Below are positions 9,360 through 17,298 of a stretch of DNA of 64,000 bases, in pieces. Under the pieces are notes generated by a model. It was given only the letters and a program-made list of their open reading frames with translations. It made no database searches and was not told the DNA's origin. This DNA comes from Candidatus Nitrospira nitrosa (GTDB lineage: Bacteria > Nitrospirota > Nitrospiria > Nitrospirales > Nitrospiraceae). A program made the position numbers and the translations under genes. Location: positions 310,001 through 374,000 of the forward strand of contig NZ_CZQA01000008.1 of assembly GCF_001458735.1 (NCBI RefSeq), given 5' to 3'. Within the stretch, counting starts at the first letter, position 1, and each line of letters begins with the position of its first letter.

Positions 9360-10397
9360 CTAATCCCAAGTCCGTGGATAGTAGCCGGTGTGCCAATATT
9401 CAAACAAAACGACTTTCCAAATTTCATCCACGGTCAAGTGTTGTTCCCATGGCGGCATGACTGAAGCCCACGGGAATCCTTCGTTGGGCAATCCGATACC
9501 GCCCTTCGAAACGCGCCAGAAGATAAATGTCTCTTGCAACTGCGCAATCGTGCCCGGATCGGTAAAGTTTGCAGGAATTGGATTGAAGGCAAAGGCGTGC
9601 AGCCCTCTCCCATTCAGGTTGTCACCATGGCAGAAATGGCAATTTTGAAAGAAAATCTCTCCGCCTTCTCTCACGTATTTCAGATAACCTTGGTTCTTCT
9701 CATCCCAGGGGTTGGCATTTGGTTTCATCAAACGCCCCATTCCCTGTTCCACAATATTGGCATTGGAGAATTCTTGATCGTACTTCCCTTCCGGATTAAC
9801 TCGGTAAGGGTTCTGCGACGTTTGCAGCGTATACGTCTTCCCATGAACCTTCGTGCTGGCAGGAGGCGCCGGGTGAACCGTCCGAAGCTCAATAGGCTCT
9901 TCAGACTTCGGCATCATGGCATTGAAAGAAAATCCACCCACAAGGATTGGAATAAACACAAGGTATACGTACCTCAGGAGCCTATTCATTCCGGTCTGTG
10001 CATCAAGCACATTCATAATGGGCTGCTTAAACTTATTCCAGTCCTCTTCATTAGCAGACACCCACATGAACACCGTGACAAGACCCACCGTTCCGTACAT
10101 CGCACGTACGCTGAAAGGGATCGGAGGATACACCCGGAACTTCAAATACATCATCAAGAAGACCCAGAATCCAATCCCTTGCCAGAACCTCGGGAGAGCC
10201 ATCCCCATTGCACTCATCATGTAGCTCAGCCCAGTAAAACCGATCACAAAGCATGCCACTTCGAGCAGCAGCTGGATCGGCATATACCCTTCGACTAATC
10301 GCACAGTATTGGATGGAACAACGTCAAAGATCATCCCACCCAAAAGAAGCAGCCCCGCTACTCCAATCAAGGCTCCGAGAGACATCAATGCTTTCAT
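9360..10397 (-). CDS. Membrane-bound mono-haem cytochrome c
   Basis: 345 residues. About five predicted membrane helices fill the first 160 residues, followed by a periplasmic cytochrome c domain with one haem motif, CHFCH (253-257). A probable distal methionine lies in SVMPPWEQHL, and a WHTGYYPRTWD C-terminus follows. ATG at 10397 is preferred because GGGAG lies seven bases upstream; the TTG two codons earlier is unlikely. It sits between two other cytochrome genes in the bd-like oxidase operon. The helix bundle plus cytochrome c suggests an electron-transfer subunit of the same complex. I do not recognise the helix bundle as a named family. Confidence 0.85.
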   Translation of the reverse strand: MKALMSLGALIGVAGLLLLGGMIFDVVPSNTVRLVEGYMPIQLLLEVACFVIGFTGLSYMMSAMGMALPRFWQGIGFWVFLMMYLKFRVYPPIPFSVRAMYGTVGLVTVFMWVSANEEDWNKFKQPIMNVLDAQTGMNRLLRYVYLVFIPILVGGFSFNAMMPKSEEPIELRTVHPAPPASTKVHGKTYTLQTSQNPYRVNPEGKYDQEFSNANIVEQGMGRLMKPNANPWDEKNQGYLKYVREGGEIFFQNCHFCHGDNLNGRGLHAFAFNPIPANFTDPGTIAQLQETFIFWRVSKGGIGLPNEGFPWASVMPPWEQHLTVDEIWKVVLFEYWHTGYYPRTWD

Positions 10398-10439
10398 CGG
10401 CAAACTCCCTTTACTCTCCGCATGACAAACAACCGGGTC

Positions 10440-11744
10440 CTAGGAAATCTTTGGTGGCGGCGCTCCGGTTTTCACTTGCGATAAGTAGTCAACGATTTTC
10501 TTCAATGCCCCAGCGCTCAATTTCTGACCGAAAATGGCCGGCATTGTTTTATCTGGGAATGGTTTAACAACGTACGCGCTTGGATCAACGATGGACTCCA
10601 TAATATATTCCGCCGGTGATTTTGCGGTGCCCTTGTACGTTGGATCCTTTATGCGCTGTGCTGCAGTGGTCCCTTCCTCAAGCTTCGGACCGATGGTCCC
10701 CATGGCTCCAGGAATACCAGGGATCGTATGGCAAGAGACACACTGAGCTTTAGCGAAAATTTGATCGACAGGCTCTGATCCATCCGCCAGCAGTGAGGTG
10801 GCTCCTGCAGGCTTATCATCCGCCTGCTTTGGACGGTCGGCTTCAGGAACAAACTTCTCATACGACTTCACGATGTCATCGAATGATGGAGGCTCAACTC
10901 CCTCCCGGGCGTACATCCAAGTATCAACTGCCGCAAGCTCTGCGAGACTGAGCGATATCGGCGGCTTATGAATCGAGGGCATCGGGCTTTCTTTATCATT
11001 CGTACCTTTCACCCCATAACCAGCAACGACATAGCAACTAGGACAGGCATGAGATTCTGCAATGTATTCCTGCACAGTCTCTGCGGTGCCTGAACCAGGG
11101 AAAGCTTCCTTAACTGAATATTCACGCTTTGATGGGTTACCCTTGGAATACTTAGGATCCTCTAAGCGCTCTTTGCGAGTTGGTAGACCCAACAAGTTTG
11201 GCGCTCTCTCACCGAGCATACCAGCGTGGAAAGCATGGCAAAGTGGACATTGCCCTTTACCGATCGCACCTTGCTCCTTATTCTTTCCGACGCCACCAAA
11301 GATAATTTCCTCACCCTTGTCAGCCAGCTGCTGAGTGGTCATGGTTTCCCACGTCACCTTCTCCTCTACCGGCGGAAAACCACCTTCCACCTGAGGAAGC
11401 CAATTTCCATAGCCAGAAAGGAACGCAGCTACGAAGAACATCATGCCACCGATCTTCAGTAGGGCGCTCAGGTTGGTGAAGTACAACGCCATAATGAAGG
11501 TTGTCACCGTGATCATCACTAAGGAGACAGGTAGCAACCGGCTTTCGCCATAGAAGTTAGTTTTGTAATTGGCGATCGCCATAAAGAGAAGAAAGCAGGA
11601 TACCATCCCAATGAACGTCTTAAAGACTGCGCGCTTCTTCGCAGCCGGGTCGCTGATGCTTACTTGAAAGTAAACAAGCAGACCCGCAATGATGGCCAAA
11701 GCCATCCAACCCATCGACAGTGCTTCTGCAATCAAGTTACCCAA
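10440..11744 (-). CDS. Membrane-anchored cytochrome c with two haem motifs and an extra CxxC
   Basis: 434 residues. About four membrane helices occupy residues 1-112; two related cytochrome c domains follow. Haem motifs are CPLCH (166-170) and CVSCH (335-339), with methionine candidates in SPMPS and KTMPA. A third pair, CPSCY (234-238), lacks the histidine. It falls where the second domain has DPSAY, so it is not a haem site by position. The start is a TTG at 11744, supported by GGAGGT eight bases upstream; no better ATG is near. It lies directly downstream of the bd-like oxidase gene. It probably carries electrons to or from the oxidase subunit. Confidence 0.87.
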   Translation of the reverse strand: MGNLIAEALSMGWMALAIIAGLLVYFQVSISDPAAKKRAVFKTFIGMVSCFLLFMAIANYKTNFYGESRLLPVSLVMITVTTFIMALYFTNLSALLKIGGMMFFVAAFLSGYGNWLPQVEGGFPPVEEKVTWETMTTQQLADKGEEIIFGGVGKNKEQGAIGKGQCPLCHAFHAGMLGERAPNLLGLPTRKERLEDPKYSKGNPSKREYSVKEAFPGSGTAETVQEYIAESHACPSCYVVAGYGVKGTNDKESPMPSIHKPPISLSLAELAAVDTWMYAREGVEPPSFDDIVKSYEKFVPEADRPKQADDKPAGATSLLADGSEPVDQIFAKAQCVSCHTIPGIPGAMGTIGPKLEEGTTAAQRIKDPTYKGTAKSPAEYIMESIVDPSAYVVKPFPDKTMPAIFGQKLSAGALKKIVDYLSQVKTGAPPPKIS

Positions 11745-11827
11745 GGTCGTGACCTCCTACAGCTACAACTCAAGTGGGGACATATCCCCACTCGATCCGT
11801 TGAGCCGACTATCAAAGAAGACACAGA

Positions 11828-13744
11828 TTAATGACTGGTAGCCGGCTGCGGAACACTACCAGGTATTCCCGCCTTAGATTCCACAGGAACTTTCTTCGCC
11901 GTTAAGCTACCCAGCCAAAAAACAAATAGAATTGTAATCCAAAAGAACAACACATTCGCTGAAATCATATTGGCGGCAAATCCTACCGTATGGGTATAAG
12001 CCCAAGGAGAATTGTCTCTCATGATTTCATTGACATGCCAAAAGAGTCTGACGGATGAGCGAATATAGCCCATCAGTGCCATCATCCAGGTAAATGCTGT
12101 CGCCAACATAATAAGGGCGTATTGGGATCGAGCGGAAATCTTACCCCACTCGATCGCCCCCATTTGCTTAGCACCTCTCATCATGACGCTATTCAATGCA
12201 AACATGAAGAAGAGACAAGACAAGGTTGTCGCTACTTGAGGAACAGACAGACCCACACGAACGTTTGCCGGGATATAATATCCGTACACCGCAAGGAATA
12301 TAATATTGAAATAGGCGCAGCCGAAGAACACACCCATAAAGATGTTACCGAACTTCGCCCAAGATACAGTTGAGACTTTATTGCCTCGCATATACCAGAC
12401 GAAGCTCAACACCGTGGTTGTAATAATGACGTTAATGCCTCCGTTTTTCGCAGACATAACCCCATAGTTACCCAACACTGGGTGCTGCTGACCTCCCATG
12501 GCTTTTAACTCCGCTGGAGTCATCACCATGGTATGCGGAGTAATGAAGACCATATAGCCACAGGCAAGCAGAAAGACCAGGTACTTAATATATCGCTGAT
12601 ACTTCTCTGCACCACGCATACGCCCCATGGCCTGCCAGAGATAGTAATTTGTGCACAAAAACAGAATACCGATCATGGTGGCTTGAATAATGAACAACCA
12701 AGCAAGCAAACCACCCATCAAGGTGATACCCATTTGCTGACGATAGGCATAGACCTCGCGCATGAGCCAATATCCGGCAAATGGCAATGGGATCAGAAAC
12801 GCCACACCCAAAGCCATAGCGATATAGCCCATCCAATCATAGTGGGCTCGATCCTCATCCGTTTTGGAAGCCAAAAACTTATACGCAGCATAGGCCGCAA
12901 CCACGCCGCCACCAAACGCCATATTACCCAGGATTCGGTGCAGATTAAGCGGATTCCACAGTGCGGTATGAATCACATGCCAAATATTCCCAAGGTACCG
13001 CCCCTGCTCATCAACGCCGGCAGGCGACATCATGAAACCGATCCAAGAATTTGCAAGGAACATGAGCAATGTTCCTATCACGTTCAAAACCACCGACATG
13101 CTCAAATGGATCCACTTCAAGAAACCCTCTCGCATCTTGTCCCATCCATAGTAGTAGATGTAGAGAGTCCCACTCTCCGCCACAAACATCAATGCATAGA
13201 TGTGCATGACAGGGCGGAAGATACCCGACAGATATGAGAAGAAGGATGGATACAGAGTCAAGAAGGTAAAGATCAGAATACCTCCTAGAATAGCAGTAAG
13301 AGAGTAGGCAGTAAGACTGATCTTAATGAAATCATAAGCCAATTGATCATAGCGCTTCGCGAGCGCTTTATCCTTCGTGACAACCCCCATAAACTCGATG
13401 ATCATGCAAAAAATCGGAACGGCCAGCACGAAGCTGCCGTAGTAGAGGTGCTGCTGGTTCGCAAACCAGAGCAAGACTCGACTTTCAAAGTTATATCTCG
13501 GATAGTCCTTAACACCATCCGTCGTCTTAGGAGCGGGAGCACCAGACACGATTCCTTCTGTCTTATAATAGACATCCCGACCCTTTTCGACCTTATCTCC
13601 ATCCTTCTTTGCCGCATCGCCCGAACGAGTCTCTTCACCGATAGCCAGTGAAGGCAACGCCACGACGACCGGAAGCAGAAGGAGGCCGACCATCATGCAG
13701 AGCGCCACAATCGAAAATACGCGCTTGCCGGCTAAAAGGCCCAT
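11828..13744 (-). CDS. Cytochrome bd-like oxidase subunit (copy 1)
   Basis: 638 residues, mostly membrane helices, distantly related to CydA of cytochrome bd quinol oxidases. Visible CydA-like or Nitrospira-type blocks include QQHLYYGSF near residue 95, MMSPAGVDEQGRYLGN, the histidine-rich IWHVIHTALWNPLNLHR, TPHTMVMTP, and GNYGVMSAKNG. A FWHVNEI stretch and YTHTVG lie near the C-terminus. An N-terminal hydrophobic segment followed by a charged linker precedes the core. As I recall, bd-like proteins of this kind were proposed as unusual terminal oxidases in the Nitrospira defluvii genome study; the biochemical role is not shown by sequence. Start ATG has GGAGG upstream. There is no CydB-like partner; cytochrome c genes take that place. 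Confidence 0.88.
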   Translation of the reverse strand: MGLLAGKRVFSIVALCMMVGLLLLPVVVALPSLAIGEETRSGDAAKKDGDKVEKGRDVYYKTEGIVSGAPAPKTTDGVKDYPRYNFESRVLLWFANQQHLYYGSFVLAVPIFCMIIEFMGVVTKDKALAKRYDQLAYDFIKISLTAYSLTAILGGILIFTFLTLYPSFFSYLSGIFRPVMHIYALMFVAESGTLYIYYYGWDKMREGFLKWIHLSMSVVLNVIGTLLMFLANSWIGFMMSPAGVDEQGRYLGNIWHVIHTALWNPLNLHRILGNMAFGGGVVAAYAAYKFLASKTDEDRAHYDWMGYIAMALGVAFLIPLPFAGYWLMREVYAYRQQMGITLMGGLLAWLFIIQATMIGILFLCTNYYLWQAMGRMRGAEKYQRYIKYLVFLLACGYMVFITPHTMVMTPAELKAMGGQQHPVLGNYGVMSAKNGGINVIITTTVLSFVWYMRGNKVSTVSWAKFGNIFMGVFFGCAYFNIIFLAVYGYYIPANVRVGLSVPQVATTLSCLFFMFALNSVMMRGAKQMGAIEWGKISARSQYALIMLATAFTWMMALMGYIRSSVRLFWHVNEIMRDNSPWAYTHTVGFAANMISANVLFFWITILFVFWLGSLTAKKVPVESKAGIPGSVPQPATSH

Positions 13745-13814
13745 GGAATACCTCCTTAATACCCTACGTTAAATGTATGATTTTCAGAATACTCGACAAT
13801 ACCTTCAGGAGGGC

Positions 13815-13946
13815 TTAGTTTTTGAAGAGATACCAAAAGTCCAGCCCCTGCATATCCATGAGGTAGTGATCAACCATCACAAAATAACCAACGACAATAA
13901 CAAGAGAAACAACAAATGCAATGACTGGATTGTTAAGAGCGCTCAT
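13815..13946 (-). CDS. 43-aa single-helix membrane miniprotein of the oxidase operon
   Basis: Reads MSALNNPVIAFVVSLVIVV and continues with a polar, aromatic tail ending FWYLFKN. One membrane helix spans about residues 8-24. A strong purine-rich ribosome site (AGGAGAGGAAGAAG) lies directly upstream of the ATG at 13946. It sits 70 bases before the bd-like oxidase start, in the same orientation. Its size and position recall the CydX/CcoQ-type small subunits of oxidases, but I see no sequence match that proves this. Too short for most gene callers. Confidence 0.8.
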   Translation of the reverse strand: MSALNNPVIAFVVSLVIVVGYFVMVDHYLMDMQGLDFWYLFKN

Positions 13947-14030
13947 CTTCTTCCTCTCCTCTGTCGACCAATGCCATCAATCAGTTAAGCCGGACAGATC
14001 CCCCATGCAAGGCCAAACTCCGCACAAAAC

Positions 14031-14159
14031 TCAACAAGGGCACTGAATACCGGCAAACCAATAGAAAAACCATAATCCGACAGCACAGGTAATATAAAAA
14101 ATCATCTTTCCGATTTTTACCTTTAGTTCGCTATCAGGGGTAGCTGTTGCCATCGTCAT
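14031..14159 (-). CDS. 42-aa membrane miniprotein, first gene of the oxidase operon
   Basis: Starts MTMATATPDSELKVKIGK, then one hydrophobic helix (MIFYITCAVGLWFFYWFAG) and a short tail IQCPC. ATG at 14159; an alternative ATG at 14153 has GGGAG nine bases upstream. It lies 84 bases upstream of the 43-aa gene and is probably the first gene of the six-gene operon. The helix carries several aromatic residues and one cysteine, and the tail ends Cys-Pro-Cys, which could bind metal or a thiol. No family recognised. Confidence 0.7.
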   Translation of the reverse strand: MTMATATPDSELKVKIGKMIFYITCAVGLWFFYWFAGIQCPC

Positions 14160-14214
14160 TAACTCCCGATCAAAATAGTGAGTAAGGGCTAAATTTTGGA
14201 ATTACCGCATTTTC

Positions 14215-14243
14215 TTGACAGGCATCCGGCCCTGTGTTATCAG
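14215..14243 (+). promoter_or_regulatory. Sigma-70-type promoter for the 34-aa gene
   Basis: A consensus -35 box TTGACA (14215-14220) is followed after 17 bases by TATCAG (14238-14243), a plausible -10. The predicted start of transcription near 14250 leaves a leader of about 30 bases before the GTG at 14281. It lies in the divergent region between this gene and the respiratory operon. Confidence 0.6.
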
Positions 14244-14280
14244 AATTTCTCAACTTTCAACACGAATTAGCGAGGAAATT

Positions 14281-14385
14281 GTGTCGAAAAACTCAAAAGT
14301 GTTTGACATTATAGTTTTGGCTGGAATGGTTGTCAACATCATTTTGGCCGTGTTTTTGATCCTTTACTACTTTGATTTTCTGTAA
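14281..14385 (+). CDS. 34-aa single-helix membrane miniprotein, divergent from oxidase operon
   Basis: GTG start with CGAGGAAATT directly upstream, encoding about 34 residues beginning MSKNSKVFDIIVLAG and ending ILYYFDFL. Nearly all of it after residue 8 is one membrane helix. A strong promoter lies just upstream. Its last 47 bases overlap the 3' end of the convergent SUMF1-fold gene, which is unusual but tolerable. No family recognised. Its place beside the oxidase operon and its kinship in size with the 42- and 43-aa proteins suggest a small subunit or assembly factor; this is inference. Confidence 0.6.
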   Translation: MSKNSKVFDIIVLAGMVVNIILAVFLILYYFDFL

Positions 14386-15286
14386 GTTCTTCCGGCTTTC
14401 CCTTCTCTTCACCTACCGTACCGACAGGTGAATTTGCACAGCGAAATCCGATCGTTTCATCTCGAAAGTCTTGCATCATCTTGCTTCGACTGGTAATTCG
14501 AACATCGCCACCTGCCGTCGTATATCCTCCCCCACGAAGCACCCGGTAGGTGCCGTACTCAGGACTCGGTGGATTCTGATCCGGCGAGCTCTTATAGTAG
14601 GTCTCATCGTACCAATCCGCCACCCACTCCATGACATTACCGGCACCGTCCATCACTCCATAGGGACTCTTGTCGCTCTGAAATGTACCGACACGCGCCG
14701 ACGCTTCATGACCATCCTGCACACGAGCCCAATTTGCCCCATCAGGTTGCTCCGTATCTCCCCATGGCCAGAGCCTTCCATCCGTACCGCGCATCGCCTT
14801 TTCCCACTCAGCTTCGGTAGGCAGCCGTTTCCCCTTCCATCGACAGTACCCGTCAGCGTCGTCCCATGACACATAAACAATGGGCTGATTGATCCCACGC
14901 ACCCTGGCTCCGCTCTTGGCATAGCGTGAAGGAAGTCCTGGTTTTCGATGCCCTGTGGCCACAACAAACTGCTGATACTGATAGTTCGTCACCTCGTACC
15001 GGTCAATCGAGAATGCATCCAGATAAATGGTTCGTTGGGGACGCTCATCGAAACCTCCACCCTCAGTTCCACGAATGAACGCCCCTGCTGGAATCGTGAC
15101 CATCTCACCCGAAAACGGTTCTTCTCCTGGCGCACTATCCGCCGTCGACACAACTTCAGCGACGGTATCAGACGTCGGCTTCTCATACGGAGTGACCGTC
15201 GTCCCTCGCATAATGGCGACAATGGGCATGGCCGCGCAGGCCAAGACCACAAACAGGAAGACCAGTTTAAATTTCGAATCGAGCAT
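14339..15286 (-). CDS. SUMF1/formylglycine-generating-enzyme-fold protein (copy A)
   Basis: 315 residues. An N-terminal membrane anchor (about residues 7-26) is followed by a full FGE-sulfatase (SUMF1) domain: EMVTIPAGAFIRGTEGG, IDRYEVTNYQYQQF, VSWDDADGYCRWKGKRLPTEAEWE, GNVMEWVADWY and VLRGGGYTTAGG. The catalytic cysteines of true formylglycine-generating enzymes, expected after the RGGSW block, are absent, so sulfatase activation is unlikely. It lies 13 bases from a second SUMF1 gene, with which it shares obvious homology; the pair probably arose by tandem duplication. Likely faces the periplasm; role unknown. Confidence 0.88.
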   Translation of the reverse strand: MLDSKFKLVFLFVVLACAAMPIVAIMRGTTVTPYEKPTSDTVAEVVSTADSAPGEEPFSGEMVTIPAGAFIRGTEGGGFDERPQRTIYLDAFSIDRYEVTNYQYQQFVVATGHRKPGLPSRYAKSGARVRGINQPIVYVSWDDADGYCRWKGKRLPTEAEWEKAMRGTDGRLWPWGDTEQPDGANWARVQDGHEASARVGTFQSDKSPYGVMDGAGNVMEWVADWYDETYYKSSPDQNPPSPEYGTYRVLRGGGYTTAGGDVRITSRSKMMQDFRDETIGFRCANSPVGTVGEEKGKPEELTENQSSKGSKTRPK

Positions 15287-15299
15287 GCCGGCCTATCAC

Positions 15300-16229
15300 T
15301 CAGCTCCCAGCTGAAGCTGGATCTAAATCGCTCGCACAGCGAACACCGATCGTGACATCGGTACGCCAATGCTTAGCGGCAAATCTCTTGGACAACCTTG
15401 CCTGATGCTCCGTCTCCCTCCAAGATCCTCCCCGTACGACTTTCAAATCTGCATTGTCCGGCCCCTTGGGGTCACGAAACGGAGATTTCTTGTAGTAATG
15501 CTCGTCGTAGGAGTCCTCGACCCATTCCGCCACATTTCCCGTCATGTCATGAATGCCGTAAGGACTGCGCCCACCCTCAAAGACTCCGGAAGGAGCCAAG
15601 TACTTATAGCCATCTTCCGTACCATCGACATTGGCCGCATTGACGACGAACTTGTCTCCCCATGGATATCTTCGCTTACTCTCGCCACGACCGGCTTTTT
15701 CCCATTCCGCTTCCGTAGGCAGACGCTTCCCCGCCCACTTGCAGTAGGCTATCGCCTCGTCCCACGAGACACTCATCGCCGCAAACTCGGGCTTCAAGAT
15801 CTTTGATTGATCATCGTCAAACACCTCGATTCTCGGCATCCCCCGCTTCGTCATCTTGGCAAACCGCTGATATTCTTGTTGCGTGACCTCGTTCCGGTCG
15901 ATATAGAACCCTTTCAAGTAGACCTGATGCTCGGGTGCCTCATCGGGATCACCGTCATTGCTTCCCATCGTGAAAGGCCCTTCCGGAACTTGCACCATCT
16001 CCCGCCCTTCGTCTCCGATTCTTGTCTTGTACATGGAGAAATCCTGAGAAGGCAGACTGCTGGCCGTCGGTCGCGCTTCGGACGCCACTGACGCCGCAAG
16101 CTGTTTCATCTGCTTGGCCTTGTATGATTCGTAAGCCAACAGACCGATCATGAGAAAGAAGGACGCAAACACAAAGATAATGGAGCCGACTAAGACACCT
16201 TTATTTTCCACAAACACCTCGACAATCAA
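15300..16229 (-). CDS. SUMF1/formylglycine-generating-enzyme-fold protein (copy B)
   Basis: 309 residues with an N-terminal membrane helix (residues 13-33) and an exported SUMF1 domain: MVQVPEGPFTMGSNDGDPDE, IDRNEVTQQEYQRF, VSWDEAIAYCKWAGKRLPTEAEWE, GNVAEWVEDSYDEHYYKKS and VVRGGSWRETEHQ. The FGE catalytic cysteine position after RGGSW is not cysteine. The start at 16229 is a TTG; a GTG six codons later lies just after a GAGG box and may be the real start. It sits between a small membrane protein and the other SUMF1 copy, in the run containing the second bd-like oxidase. Confidence 0.87.
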   Translation of the reverse strand: MIVEVFVENKGVLVGSIIFVFASFFLMIGLLAYESYKAKQMKQLAASVASEARPTASSLPSQDFSMYKTRIGDEGREMVQVPEGPFTMGSNDGDPDEAPEHQVYLKGFYIDRNEVTQQEYQRFAKMTKRGMPRIEVFDDDQSKILKPEFAAMSVSWDEAIAYCKWAGKRLPTEAEWEKAGRGESKRRYPWGDKFVVNAANVDGTEDGYKYLAPSGVFEGGRSPYGIHDMTGNVAEWVEDSYDEHYYKKSPFRDPKGPDNADLKVVRGGSWRETEHQARLSKRFAAKHWRTDVTIGVRCASDLDPASAGS

Positions 16230-16241
16230 GACCCATGAGCT

Positions 16242-16604
16242 CTACGACGGCGACGTTCCTGCCTGCTCTGCTGCCGCCGCCTTCCTCGCTGCACGCACAT
16301 CGAGCAACATCGAAATCTGGACGCCAAGAAACCCGCCCATGGCTGCTCCAGCCCCGGCACCAACCCAGATCCGCTCAGCACCGGCCATCAACCAGGCCAA
16401 CAATCCCCCGATAATCGTCCCGACCAGAATGCTCACGAGAAACCGGCGACCACCAAGAAAGCCGATCACCACACCCAGGCCGAGCCCAACGAGGATGGCG
16501 ACCGGCATGAGCCCTCCACCCATCGTCGTCCCGATCAGGGTCCCCACCGTCCCCATCACAACGATTCCGAGGGCAATATCAACAACCGTACGACTCACCA
16601 TCAC
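16242..16604 (-). CDS. Small glycine-rich membrane protein
   Basis: 120 residues with about four short glycine-rich membrane helices (for example [18 protein letters not shown] and [16 protein letters not shown]) and a short alanine/lysine-rich cytoplasmic tail ([11 protein letters not shown]). Two ATG codons at the beginning make the start uncertain by one residue. It lies 12 bases upstream of a SUMF1 gene and 27 bases downstream of the DUF3047 gene, so it belongs to the same transcript. The glycine patterns resemble helix-packing glycine-zipper proteins. No function can be assigned. Confidence 0.78.
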   Translation of the reverse strand: MMVSRTVVDIALGIVVMGTVGTLIGTTMGGGLMPVAILVGLGLGVVIGFLGGRRFLVSILVGTIIGGLLAWLMAGAERIWVGAGAGAAMGGFLGVQISMLLDVRAARKAAAAEQAGTSPS

Positions 16605-16631
16605 ATCAATCTCTTAGCGTCCGCGCATGCC

Positions 16632-17282
16632 TCACTTCCCTGGAAGGGCAACGAGTGGACCAAAATCGATCTCCACTCCAGGCGCGGCGATGATAGAAAT
16701 TCCCCAGGCCTTCTCCGCCGGTTCATGCTTATGAATCCGCTTAAAGTCTTCGTACACATTGACCCGCTCTTCAAACCACTGTCCGATCTCCTTCGTCCCA
16801 GACTGGACAACGATCTCGGATCCACTGAACATCCCACCTTCGGTCAACGTGCCATCCGGTTTTGATTCACTCCAGACATACTTCGTGAACACCGGAATAA
16901 ACAAAAGATCCGTATCGAGCGATGCATAGACGGCCGCGAGCGGCTCGTTTCCGGTCGCGGCTTTGGTCAGGCGCCAACGCCAGGTCAGAACCGGATAGGC
17001 TTTCGGATCCCAATCGATTTTCTTTTTCTTGATCCGTTGCCCCGCATCCTTGGCCGACAAAAAGCTGACCCCGTTCTCCGTCCGTACCTTGTACGCGTCA
17101 CGGCCTTTTGCTTGGCTACGTTGATTTTCGTGATCCCACAACGAAGGAAAACCATCCGCTTCTTTTGCTTGAAAATCTTCCAGCACCAGCGTCGGCTCTC
17201 CCGTGATCGCAGGCGTCACCCCAATCACGAGAACCGTTGAGCCGAGCACGGCTGCCGCAGCCATCAACACAGTCCGTATCAT
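16632..17282 (-). CDS. DUF3047 family exported protein
   Basis: 216 residues. Signal peptide at the N-terminus (MIRTVLMAAAAVLGSTVLVI), then a DUF3047 domain: VLEDFQAKEADGFPSLWDH, KAYPVLTWRWRLTKA, IPVFTKYVWSESKP and a C-terminal WGISIIAAPGVEIDFGPLVAL. ATG 17282 is chosen because it gives a clean signal peptide, has AAAGGG upstream and avoids overlapping the oxidase gene; a longer reading starts at 17354. The domain's function is unknown. It follows the second bd-like oxidase gene closely and is likely periplasmic. Confidence 0.85.
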   Translation of the reverse strand: MIRTVLMAAAAVLGSTVLVIGVTPAITGEPTLVLEDFQAKEADGFPSLWDHENQRSQAKGRDAYKVRTENGVSFLSAKDAGQRIKKKKIDWDPKAYPVLTWRWRLTKAATGNEPLAAVYASLDTDLLFIPVFTKYVWSESKPDGTLTEGGMFSGSEIVVQSGTKEIGQWFEERVNVYEDFKRIHKHEPAEKAWGISIIAAPGVEIDFGPLVALPGK

Positions 17283-17298
17283 GCCCTGAATCCCTTTC

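Noticed and set aside
9534-10298. 254-codon plus-strand frame
   Set aside because: Antisense to the membrane cytochrome c; His- and Arg-rich shadow with no family.
10440-11744. CPSCY as a third haem site
   Set aside because: It lacks the histidine and aligns with DPSAY of the second domain, past the haem motif.
12533-13237. 234-codon plus-strand frame
   Set aside because: Antisense to the bd-like oxidase; shadow.
14339-15286. SUMF1 copy A as a true formylglycine-generating enzyme
   Set aside because: The cysteines that the enzyme needs after the RGGSW block are missing, and no sulfatase gene is nearby.
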